Shown piece after piece: positions 36,716 to 43,623 of a stretch of DNA of 58,421 nt (the stretch's first letter is position 1; each line of letters begins with the position of its first letter). The position numbers were made by a program, and so were the translations under genes. This DNA is from Bacteroidota bacterium (GTDB taxonomy: Bacteria > Bacteroidota > Bacteroidia > NS11-12g > UBA955): positions 1 through 58,421 of the forward strand of contig JAGXTF010000014.1 of NCBI GenBank assembly GCA_018333525.1, read 5' to 3'. A model generated the notes under the pieces. That model saw only the letters and a list, made by a program, of their open reading frames with translations, ran no database searches and was not told the origin of the DNA.

Positions 36716-36771
36716 GGGTAGATTTAAGTTTTCATAGCCAGCAGGGCCGGAACTTTGTTCCGGCTTTGTTG
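36716..36771 (+). ncRNA. conserved block plus covarying hairpin, copy 2 (candidate structured RNA)
   Basis: Same 33-nt block as at 34921, then a 15-bp hairpin (36739-36771, loop TTT). The lower stem is shared. The upper stem changes from AGGGA/TCCTT to GGAAC/GTTCC with full pairing kept. TTTTAATTT follows the hairpin. No exact TAnnTTTG precedes this copy. It lies about 315 nt upstream of the T9SS gene start, so a simple leader role is less likely than for copy 1. Confidence 0.6.
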
Positions 36772-36896
36772 TTTTAATTTCTCCTGTTTTTTGAAACAAC
36801 ATTCCGCAACCCATATAAGAATTCAGGGTTTTTGGTCGCAATACATTTTTGCGATTCTTTTTATCTGTACCAACAAGTCATGGCTCTAATTTGGAC

Positions 36897-36916
36897 CGAC
36901 AAGTCATGACTTGTCG
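36897..36916. repeat. 20-bp perfect palindrome
   Basis: CGACAAGTCATGACTTGTCG, perfect over 20 nt. A partial second copy of one arm (AACAAGTCATGG) lies about 30 nt upstream near 36872. No T tract follows. Its core differs from the other palindromes in the window. Confidence 0.75.
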
Positions 36917-37064
36917 CTTCTTATAATAAATTGAATCAATTCACATCCCACTTCATACATCCCACATCTAACATTCTCATTCCCCGCCTGTCCTCTTCTT
37001 CATACCATTTAAACCTTGTTTAAAACTAACACTTTGGGTGTTACAGGCACTGAAAAGCGAAACT

Positions 37065-37072
37065 TATATTTG
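37065..37072 (+). promoter_or_regulatory. -7 promoter element for the T9SS protein gene
   Basis: TATATTTG, exact consensus, ending 14 nt before ATG 37087, followed by a possible ribosome site AAGGA. Confidence 0.6.
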
Positions 37073-37086
37073 TAAGGATCATATCT

Positions 37087-37905
37087 ATGAAAAAACTTTA
37101 CATCGCAGTTTTAGCATTCTGCAGTTTCAACGCAAATGCTCAGGTTAACGGGGAATTTGAGAGCTGGACCACAGTTTCTTCCTATGAAGATCCAACCGGA
37201 TGGACTACATTCAATTTGTTTTCCACTTTTGGAGACAGCCTCAGTTGCTTAAAATATACCCCGGCCTATAGTGGAAAATACAGCGTTCTCCTTCGGCCGT
37301 TCGTTTCATTTATTGGAGACACAGCTCCTTCCATTATGTTTCAATCCATTGCATACACCTCCAAACCCAATTCTTTTCGTTTTGCCTATCAACAAAACGG
37401 TAGCGGAACGAATGATTCCGGTATTGCAAGTGTTGAATTTTATAAAGGCAGTACTTCCGATCCCCAAAATATGATAGGCTATGCAGAAGTGTTGCTTGGC
37501 AACAATCTGGGCTGGAGAAAAATGGAAGAAGATATCACCTGGACCGATCTTCAAACACCGGATTCCATAGTAATTTATTTGATATCTCCTTTTCAAATGG
37601 GAGCAAAACTTTTACTGGATGATGTCTCTCTCTCTATTTATAATTCCGGAACAACTGCGGTTAATTCCAATGGACAAAGGGTATTTGTGGGAAGAAACGG
37701 GAAAGTGGCTGTGATTCAAAATGACGAAGCACCATTCGATGATTTGAATATTTATGACGCGGCCGGGAAAATGGTACAACACATTGCATTGCAGGTGGGA
37801 ACCACAGTTGCGGAGGAATCTCTTCCAACCGGAATTTATTTCTATACCCTTTCATCTGCAGGTAAATCCGACAATATTGTCAAAGGGAAATTATACCATC
37901 CCTAA
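37087..37905 (+). CDS. secreted protein with T9SS type A sorting domain
   Basis: 272 residues. A signal peptide ends at FNANAQ (about 19). The body is a beta-sandwich-like domain of about 180 residues reminiscent of carbohydrate-binding or PCMD-type modules (GEFESWTTVSSYEDPTGWTT near the start). The last 70 residues form the type A sorting domain, with GRNGKVAVI, DLNIYDAAGKMV and LPTGIYFYTL. It is exported through T9SS; the binding target is unknown. Short spacing to the GT87 gene (38 nt) suggests co-transcription. Confidence 0.87.
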   Translation: MKKLYIAVLAFCSFNANAQVNGEFESWTTVSSYEDPTGWTTFNLFSTFGDSLSCLKYTPAYSGKYSVLLRPFVSFIGDTAPSIMFQSIAYTSKPNSFRFAYQQNGSGTNDSGIASVEFYKGSTSDPQNMIGYAEVLLGNNLGWRKMEEDITWTDLQTPDSIVIYLISPFQMGAKLLLDDVSLSIYNSGTTAVNSNGQRVFVGRNGKVAVIQNDEAPFDDLNIYDAAGKMVQHIALQVGTTVAEESLPTGIYFYTLSSAGKSDNIVKGKLYHP

Positions 37906-37943
37906 AATAAAAGTTTCAAATTTATCCGCAGATTACTGCCACA

Positions 37944-39125
37944 TTGAAATTCCAAATATCCACGTATTTTAAAAACGATAAAAGCAACTATTTATGGTTG
38001 CTTTTTGGTTTGCTGGCCTGCATTTTGGCAGCAAGAAATTACCTGCTTCCTGCCAAGGAATTCATGACGCATTATAACAATTATCTGATTTTCAAGCAGA
38101 GTTTTTTTCATTTGTTGGAGGGAAAAAATTTATACGCGCCTTACCCTGAAGAACATTACGATTTTTTTAAATATGCACCTGCATTTTCTTTGTTTTTTGG
38201 CCTGTTTGCATGGCTCCCGGATTGGCTGGGCCTGGCACTTTGGAATCTAACCAATGTGGGTGTTTTGGTTTTAGCGATTAAAAAATTACCCAATCTTTCC
38301 AATAATCATAAATTAATATTTGGAATTTTGGTTTTGCAGGAGGCTATAACCACTACCATGAACAGCCAGAGCAATGCCTTGATAGCAGGACTCCTGATTC
38401 TGTCATGGATCGCTTTGGAAAAGGGGAAATTTACCAAAGCTGGGTTATTTATTGCCCTTACTGCATTTATCAAAATATTCGGAATTTTATTTCTGTTTCT
38501 ATTTTTATTTTATCCGAAATGGTACAAATCTGTTTTGCCCGTTGCAGGCATTTTTGTATTGTTATTCCTTTTGCCAATAACGATTCTCGGTTATCAGGGA
38601 TTGTTGGATTCTTATCAATCCTTTGGGAATTTACTTGCAGCAGATCATGGAAATTTTGTAAAATATTCCGTGATGGGTTGGTTACAAAACTGGTTTGGCA
38701 TTGTCCCGGCTAAAAATACTGTTGTACTTTTAGGGTTTGTTTTACAATTCATTCCGGCCCCCATCTGGATTTTAAAAACCCGAAATGCAGATTCCAGATT
38801 CCGATTTATGGCCTTGCTGGCGGCATCTCTGCTAATCTGGATGGTGATTTTTAATCATATGGCAGAGAGTGCAACCTATATCATTGCGGTAATGGGTGTA
38901 ATGATGTGGTTCTTTTATTCCGGCTGGGACAAAAAATGGCGCATTATTTTATTGATTCCGGTGATGGCATTCACATGTTTTGGCCCTTCGGATATTTACC
39001 CACCTGAATTGCGGGAAAATATAGTGGTGCATTGGCAACTAAAAGTATTCCCATGTATCTTAATTTGGTTCATTTGCCTGGTTCAAATGGGGCAAATCGC
39101 ACTTGCAAAAAGAATCACGGAGTAG
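37944..39125 (+). CDS. GT87/DUF2029-like polyprenol-dependent glycosyltransferase
   Basis: 393 residues, TTG start at 37944. About ten hydrophobic segments with an early periplasmic loop (YPEEHYDFFKYAPAF near 68-82), the feature of GT-C mannosyltransferases in family GT87. These use polyprenyl-phosphate sugars on the outer face of the inner membrane. Donor and acceptor are unknown. The stop overlaps the convergent acr3 stop by 11 nt. Confidence 0.8.
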   Translation: MKFQISTYFKNDKSNYLWLLFGLLACILAARNYLLPAKEFMTHYNNYLIFKQSFFHLLEGKNLYAPYPEEHYDFFKYAPAFSLFFGLFAWLPDWLGLALWNLTNVGVLVLAIKKLPNLSNNHKLIFGILVLQEAITTTMNSQSNALIAGLLILSWIALEKGKFTKAGLFIALTAFIKIFGILFLFLFLFYPKWYKSVLPVAGIFVLLFLLPITILGYQGLLDSYQSFGNLLAADHGNFVKYSVMGWLQNWFGIVPAKNTVVLLGFVLQFIPAPIWILKTRNADSRFRFMALLAASLLIWMVIFNHMAESATYIIAVMGVMMWFFYSGWDKKWRIILLIPVMAFTCFGPSDIYPPELRENIVVHWQLKVFPCILIWFICLVQMGQIALAKRITE

Positions 39126-40164
39126 CACCGGAATAATATTTTTTCTTCATCCAAAATGCTGCGCGTACCATTAAAATGAGTACGGGAACTTCCACCAGAG
39201 GTCCAATTACTCCGGCAAATGCCTGACCGCTGTTTAATCCGAATACGCCAATGGCAACCGCAATAGCCAGTTCAAAATTGTTTCCCGAAGCGGTAAAAGA
39301 AATGGCTGTATTGGTGGCGTAATCTGCTTTGCTTTTTCGCATCAAATAAAATGTAAGAAAAAACATGAGAACAAAATATATACTTAATGGAATAGCCACA
39401 CGAATCACGTCCATGGGAATTTCAACAATCATTTTCCCTTTAAAGGAAAACATGATTACAATGGTGAGCAAAAGCGCAATTAAAGTAATCGGAGATATCA
39501 AAGGAATGAATTTGCGCTGATACCATTCCTTACCTTTAAGGGCAATCAGGGAATAACGACTAACAATACCTGCTAAAAAGGGAATTCCCAGATAAATGCC
39601 AACGGTTTTGGCTATTTGCAAAATGGTAATGTTCAATTCTACAGAATTTACTCCAAAAAAATCAGGTACAATTTTTAAATAAAACCAGGCATAGGCACTA
39701 AAGAAAAATACCTGCAACAAACTGTTAATTCCCACCAGCGCAGCCACATATTCCCTGTTTCCACCTGCGAGTTCATTCCAAACAATTACCATAGCTATAC
39801 AAGGGGCAATGCCTATAAGAATCAGACCCTGCATATATTCGGGGCTGTCTTTCAAAAAAAAGTAGCCCAATAAAAACATTAAAAAAGGTCCCAAAATCCA
39901 GGTAATGGCAAATGACATCCCAAACAACTTCCAGTTGCGGAATAATGCAGGAATCTTTCCGTAATCTACTTTTGCAAGTGGTGGAAACATCATTAAAATA
40001 AGACCAATTGCCAATGGAATGTTGGTAGTTCCGGTTCCCATTTTTTCCAGCGTTCCGGAAACTTCTGGTACAAAATAACCAATGCCAATTCCTACAGCCA
40101 TGGCCAGAAATATCCATAATGTTAAAAACCTGTCCAGAAATCCCAATCTTTTATTGCCCGGCAT
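39115..40164 (-). CDS. acr3: ACR3 family arsenite efflux transporter
   Basis: 349 residues from ATG 40164, overlapping the arsC stop by 14 nt; a longer frame to 40221 would run deeper into arsC. Ten hydrophobic segments. The conserved cysteine lies in GIAPCIAMV in the fourth. Exports As(III) across the inner membrane using the proton gradient. It is the last gene of the arsR-arsM-arsC-acr3 operon. Confidence 0.94.
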   Translation of the reverse strand: MPGNKRLGFLDRFLTLWIFLAMAVGIGIGYFVPEVSGTLEKMGTGTTNIPLAIGLILMMFPPLAKVDYGKIPALFRNWKLFGMSFAITWILGPFLMFLLGYFFLKDSPEYMQGLILIGIAPCIAMVIVWNELAGGNREYVAALVGINSLLQVFFFSAYAWFYLKIVPDFFGVNSVELNITILQIAKTVGIYLGIPFLAGIVSRYSLIALKGKEWYQRKFIPLISPITLIALLLTIVIMFSFKGKMIVEIPMDVIRVAIPLSIYFVLMFFLTFYLMRKSKADYATNTAISFTASGNNFELAIAVAIGVFGLNSGQAFAGVIGPLVEVPVLILMVRAAFWMKKKYYSGATP

Positions 40165-40585
40165 TTTCTCTGAATTTATTGGTGAATTCTCTGCAATATG
40201 TTTTAATTTCCTCACGGACATTTCTGAAGGCTTCCATTACCTGTTCTTCGGTTCCGGAGGCTTTTGCGGGATCCGGAAAATTGTGGTGCAACATTGCAGC
40301 TTTTGCCGGGAACCAGGGACAAACTTCTTTTGCATGATCGCAAACTGTTATGACATAATCAAAAGGTTCTCCTTCGTAATCGGATATCAAATTGGAAGTA
40401 TGGTTGGAAATATCGATGCCATCTTCCAGCATGGTTTGGATTGCCCTTGGATTTACGCCATGGGCTTCAATTCCGGCAGATCGTACTTCAAATAAATCGG
40501 TTCCAAAATTTTCCAGATAACCGTGGGCAATCTGACTTCGGCAAGAGTTGCCGGTACAAAGGACAAGAATTCTTTTTTTCTCCAT
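40151..40585 (-). CDS. arsC: arsenate reductase, thioredoxin-coupled (LMW-PTP fold)
   Basis: 144 residues from ATG 40585, 10 nt after arsM. The catalytic P-loop CTGNSCRS holds C10, C15 and R16. C82 and C89 follow in VCDHAKEVCPW, exactly the positions of the redox triad in the staphylococcal pI258 enzyme. It reduces As(V) to As(III), which Acr3 then exports. Confidence 0.95.
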   Translation of the reverse strand: MEKKRILVLCTGNSCRSQIAHGYLENFGTDLFEVRSAGIEAHGVNPRAIQTMLEDGIDISNHTSNLISDYEGEPFDYVITVCDHAKEVCPWFPAKAAMLHHNFPDPAKASGTEEQVMEAFRNVREEIKTYCREFTNKFRENAGQ

Positions 40586-40595
40586 AAGGGATGAT

Positions 40596-41432
40596 TTAAT
40601 TCTTTTTACAACCACATCCAGGTTCGCAACATTCCCCCTGCTTTTCTCCATAAACGGTTATGCTGAATATGCCTTTTTTGCTGGCTCGGAACGATTCAAT
40701 TTCTGCTTCACTTAAATATTGGGATAAAATATCATCCGGAAGAATAATTTCTTTTTCTTTTTGAATTTGTACTTTTTGAAATCCGGTTTGGAAAATGATA
40801 TTCAAATAACTGTCTTTCTGCATGGCGCCTGAAACACAGCCCGCATACATTTCTGCAGCATCTGCAATTTTACCCGGGAGTTCACCAACCAAAACCACAT
40901 CAGAAATGCTGAAATGTCCGCCGGGTTTTAATACGCGAAATATTTCTGAAAAGGCCTGTTTTTTGTCCGGTACCAAATTCAATACACAATTGCTAACTAC
41001 CACGTCTACCTGGTTTCCGCCAATGGGTAAGTTTTCGATATCCCCTTGTCTGAATTCTACATTGTTTAATTGCATACGCTCGGCATTTTCACGCGCTTTG
41101 GCAATCATTTCAGGAGTAAAATCTACTCCAATTACTTTTCCTTCACTGCCTGTTTCATGGCGTGCAATAAAACAATCGTTGCCTGCACCACTGCCCAGAT
41201 CCAGAACGAAATCTCCTTTTTTAATTCCTGCAAATGCAGTTGGCAATCCGCATCCCAATGCAAGATCTGCATCCGGATTATAGCCTTCCAGTTTGGAGTA
41301 ATCATCGGTCATGATGTTATACACTTCCGTGCTGCATCCTCCGGCACCACAGCAACTCGCTGCGTTATTTTCCTTCGATTGCAATGCGATTTCGGCGTAT
41401 TTCTGTTGGATGTATTCTTTTATGTTTTCCAT
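40596..41432 (-). CDS. arsM: arsenite S-adenosylmethionine methyltransferase
   Basis: 278 residues from ATG 41432. SAM motif LDLGSGAGND at 78-87. The three conserved As-binding cysteines of ArsM are present: C61, C149 (VSNCVLN) and C199 (YAGCVSG). Extra cysteine clusters sit at both ends: CC at 27-28 with C33, and a C-terminal CCEPGCGC tail, likely additional arsenite ligands. It methylates As(III) to methyl- and dimethylarsenicals. Lies 38 nt after arsR. Confidence 0.95.
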   Translation of the reverse strand: MENIKEYIQQKYAEIALQSKENNAASCCGAGGCSTEVYNIMTDDYSKLEGYNPDADLALGCGLPTAFAGIKKGDFVLDLGSGAGNDCFIARHETGSEGKVIGVDFTPEMIAKARENAERMQLNNVEFRQGDIENLPIGGNQVDVVVSNCVLNLVPDKKQAFSEIFRVLKPGGHFSISDVVLVGELPGKIADAAEMYAGCVSGAMQKDSYLNIIFQTGFQKVQIQKEKEIILPDDILSQYLSEAEIESFRASKKGIFSITVYGEKQGECCEPGCGCKKN

Positions 41433-41470
41433 GTTATTTATTTGTTTTGGCGAGAGGGCGTGCCTAGTCT

Positions 41471-41806
41471 TTACGGGCAGCATTTTTCTTTGGGGTCCTG
41501 ATATAATTCAAAAAAATCGGAAAGGTTTTTTTGCATGCTTTTCCATGCACCGGGTTCTATACAATAGCAAATTCTGGGGCCATCAATTTCGCCCTGAATG
41601 ATGCCTGCTGCTTTCAATTCTTTCAGGTGTTGGCTAACGGTACTTTGCGATAAAGGCAATTCTTCTACTATATCCCCACAGACACAGGATTGCCGGTTTA
41701 TCAGGATTCGCAAAATGGCAATTCTCGCAGGATGTGCAAAGGCCTTGGCTATTTCTGCCAGCCTGTTGTCGCGAACGCTAAACTCTTCAGATTTGGATAT
41801 TCCCAT
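41471..41806 (-). CDS. arsR: ArsR family arsenic-responsive repressor
   Basis: 111 residues. Winged helix-turn-helix with recognition region [13 protein letters not shown] near 52-64. Inducer-binding cysteines C41 and C43 (SCVCGD) are in the classic ArsR position, with C80/C82 and a C-terminal CC as further possible ligands. It represses its own operon and releases on As(III)/Sb(III). An inverted repeat that fits an operator lies 8 nt before the start. Confidence 0.94.
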   Translation of the reverse strand: MGISKSEEFSVRDNRLAEIAKAFAHPARIAILRILINRQSCVCGDIVEELPLSQSTVSQHLKELKAAGIIQGEIDGPRICYCIEPGAWKSMQKNLSDFFELYQDPKEKCCP

Positions 41807-41813
41807 AAAAACC

Positions 41814-41831
41814 TATCGCAATATTACGATA
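41814..41831. promoter_or_regulatory. probable ArsR operator overlapping the ars promoter
   Basis: TATCGCAATATTACGATA, a near-perfect 18-bp inverted repeat (one mismatched pair) 8 nt upstream of arsR. A -7-like TAATATTG on the minus strand lies inside it, so bound ArsR would block the promoter. The ATCG-n8-CGAT-type layout fits known ArsR operators. Confidence 0.7.
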
Positions 41832-41858
41832 AGACTTTGGAATGTGCAAGAATAACTC

Positions 41859-43559
41859 TTAAATTTTTATCCAGCGGGCAATAAATTCCCCATTCATAAA
41901 TATAAGGTATACCCCGGATTTGGTATTTTCAGGGATATTCAATTCTATTTCTCCGTTATTTTTTGAAATGGAATGTATTGGAATTTCGGCACCCGAAATG
42001 GTTTTCATGGAAAAATGAAACGATTCCAATTTGCCAGAATTGCGAATGGAAATATTACCGGTGCCTGGATTTGGAAAAACAACCAAATTCTTTTCGTTTT
42101 TCAAAATGGCATTTGTCCCAAGAGTCCCAACTGCAGCAAGGATGATTGCTTCATTCGTTTTTATTGGTGTATTGTAATCAAAATAAATGGATGCAGTATT
42201 GGTGATTTTTTCTTTTGCGCCATTGCCATTGTTTTTACGCATCATTACAGCAAAACGGACAAAACCCTGGCTTCCATTAAAATCTTCCCCACTGTCGGGT
42301 AAGAAAATGGGGTCAAATAGAAACTCAACGACACCTTCCCTGCTTAACATCCGGCATTTGTGGCTGGAGGCCAATATGCCCAAAGATGCTGGATCTGCCT
42401 GATTGGGTAAGGTATCCCGAATCAGCACTTTTTTTGCAGGACCTGTGCCTGTGTTTTGAAAATGTATGACGTATTCAATGGGTTGATTGGAGTTATCCGG
42501 GTATTTTCCAAAAACCTGTTTTTCGTTTGGATCGAAAGAGCCATTTAAAGCAATTTTAATTTCCTGAAAATTATCCAAAGAATCTGTTTCTTTAGATCCG
42601 GGAATACAATTTACTTTTATAATTACGGCATCCTTAATTGTATAGGAATATTGGGATGGTAAAAAGTACAAATTTGCATTTTGTATCTCCCATGACGTCA
42701 ATGTCATTTTCCATTCCGCTGATCCGGATTTGGATTTTATTGGTGATGGATCGGCGTCTAATAAAAATACAGAATCCGGGAAAGTTATGATAAAACTGTC
42801 TGTTGCCGAGGTGAGTCCCATGTTCTGAAATTGCACACCCAACGTTGAAGTATCACCAGGTCTCCAGGCGCTATTTTGAAATATTGTTATACCAAAATGT
42901 TTGCCAGTAGTATCGATTTTAGCCGGAATGAATTGTACAATATTCTCTGAATTGCTATCGCTTTTAATGTAAGCTGAAGTGCACATTAAAACGGCATCCT
43001 GATGGAGCAGGTTTATGTTATATACACCCGAATCCATATATAGGATAGTGGAATCGCTCAACCATCCATCTGTGCAATAGCTGATATTTTTGTTACTGAG
43101 TTTTACCGGTAACCGGATTGTATTTTCCGTACTTTCTTTTTTACAATTCGAATTTTTATCGTCGTAAATAACTATGGTATTCTTGTAATTCTTGTTATAA
43201 ACAGATAATGAATCGGCCCAAAGAACTTTGCATACTTTTAAATTCATCCCTGCAGAATCTGATACTACCCAGGCATACATGCAGATTCGAAGTTCCTGGT
43301 TCATGTAAGAGTTCATGTTAAAAGATAAATAAGGCGATTGCATAGAAGCTAAAAAACTGTCATTGCGATTATATATGTGCCATTCATATGTCACACCGGG
43401 CTGAAATCCGGGAACTCCATTTTTATCTATTGGCTCACAAAACAATTCTAAATACCCAGACTTATTTTTCAGCGCCAAACTGAAATCTCTTGTTTCAATC
43501 TGAGCACCTAAATTTCCAAGATTAAATAATATAAAACAGAGAATTAAATATCGGAACAT
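41859..43559 (-). CDS. secreted DUF7619-containing protein with T9SS type A sorting domain
   Basis: 566 residues from ATG 43559; a longer frame to 43610 would be translated through the pnp terminator. Signal peptide ends at NLGAQ (about 19). The centre is a DUF7619/DUF11-like module starting FDPNEKQVFGKYP with HFQNTGTGPA and SIYFDYNTPIKTN. The last 75 residues are a type A sorting domain beginning VVFPNPGTGNISI. It is exported by T9SS to the surface or medium. Lipid anchoring is not indicated. Confidence 0.88.
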   Translation of the reverse strand: MFRYLILCFILFNLGNLGAQIETRDFSLALKNKSGYLELFCEPIDKNGVPGFQPGVTYEWHIYNRNDSFLASMQSPYLSFNMNSYMNQELRICMYAWVVSDSAGMNLKVCKVLWADSLSVYNKNYKNTIVIYDDKNSNCKKESTENTIRLPVKLSNKNISYCTDGWLSDSTILYMDSGVYNINLLHQDAVLMCTSAYIKSDSNSENIVQFIPAKIDTTGKHFGITIFQNSAWRPGDTSTLGVQFQNMGLTSATDSFIITFPDSVFLLDADPSPIKSKSGSAEWKMTLTSWEIQNANLYFLPSQYSYTIKDAVIIKVNCIPGSKETDSLDNFQEIKIALNGSFDPNEKQVFGKYPDNSNQPIEYVIHFQNTGTGPAKKVLIRDTLPNQADPASLGILASSHKCRMLSREGVVEFLFDPIFLPDSGEDFNGSQGFVRFAVMMRKNNGNGAKEKITNTASIYFDYNTPIKTNEAIILAAVGTLGTNAILKNEKNLVVFPNPGTGNISIRNSGKLESFHFSMKTISGAEIPIHSISKNNGEIELNIPENTKSGVYLIFMNGEFIARWIKI

Positions 43560-43567
43560 ATTCGAAT

Positions 43568-43607
43568 ATAAAAAGAAATGCCCGCAATTGCGGGCATTTC
43601 TTTTTAT
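43568..43607. terminator. 40-bp perfect palindrome, pnp terminator
   Basis: Twenty-base arms centred on GCAATTGC with core ATGCCCGCAATTGCGGGCAT and flanks of A and T, giving a T tract in both directions. It lies 16 nt after the pnp stop and 8 nt before the next gene's ATG, so it ends pnp transcription and insulates the T9SS gene. Confidence 0.88.
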
Positions 43608-43623
43608 CATTTCACACTACAAA

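Larger units (their letters stand above)
36454..37086 (+). other. 633-bp intergenic region with RNA-like block and palindrome
   Basis: Divergent spacer between the peroxiredoxin gene and a T9SS gene. It holds the second covarying-hairpin copy (36716-36771), a TCGCAA/TTGCGA inverted repeat near 36838-36855, a 20-bp palindrome (36897-36916) and the T9SS gene promoter (37065-37072). No small open frame stands out. Confidence 0.6.

Noticed and set aside
43560-43610. 17-residue N-terminal extension of the DUF7619 protein
   Set aside because: It would be translated through the 40-bp terminator palindrome and places charged sequence before an otherwise perfect signal peptide.
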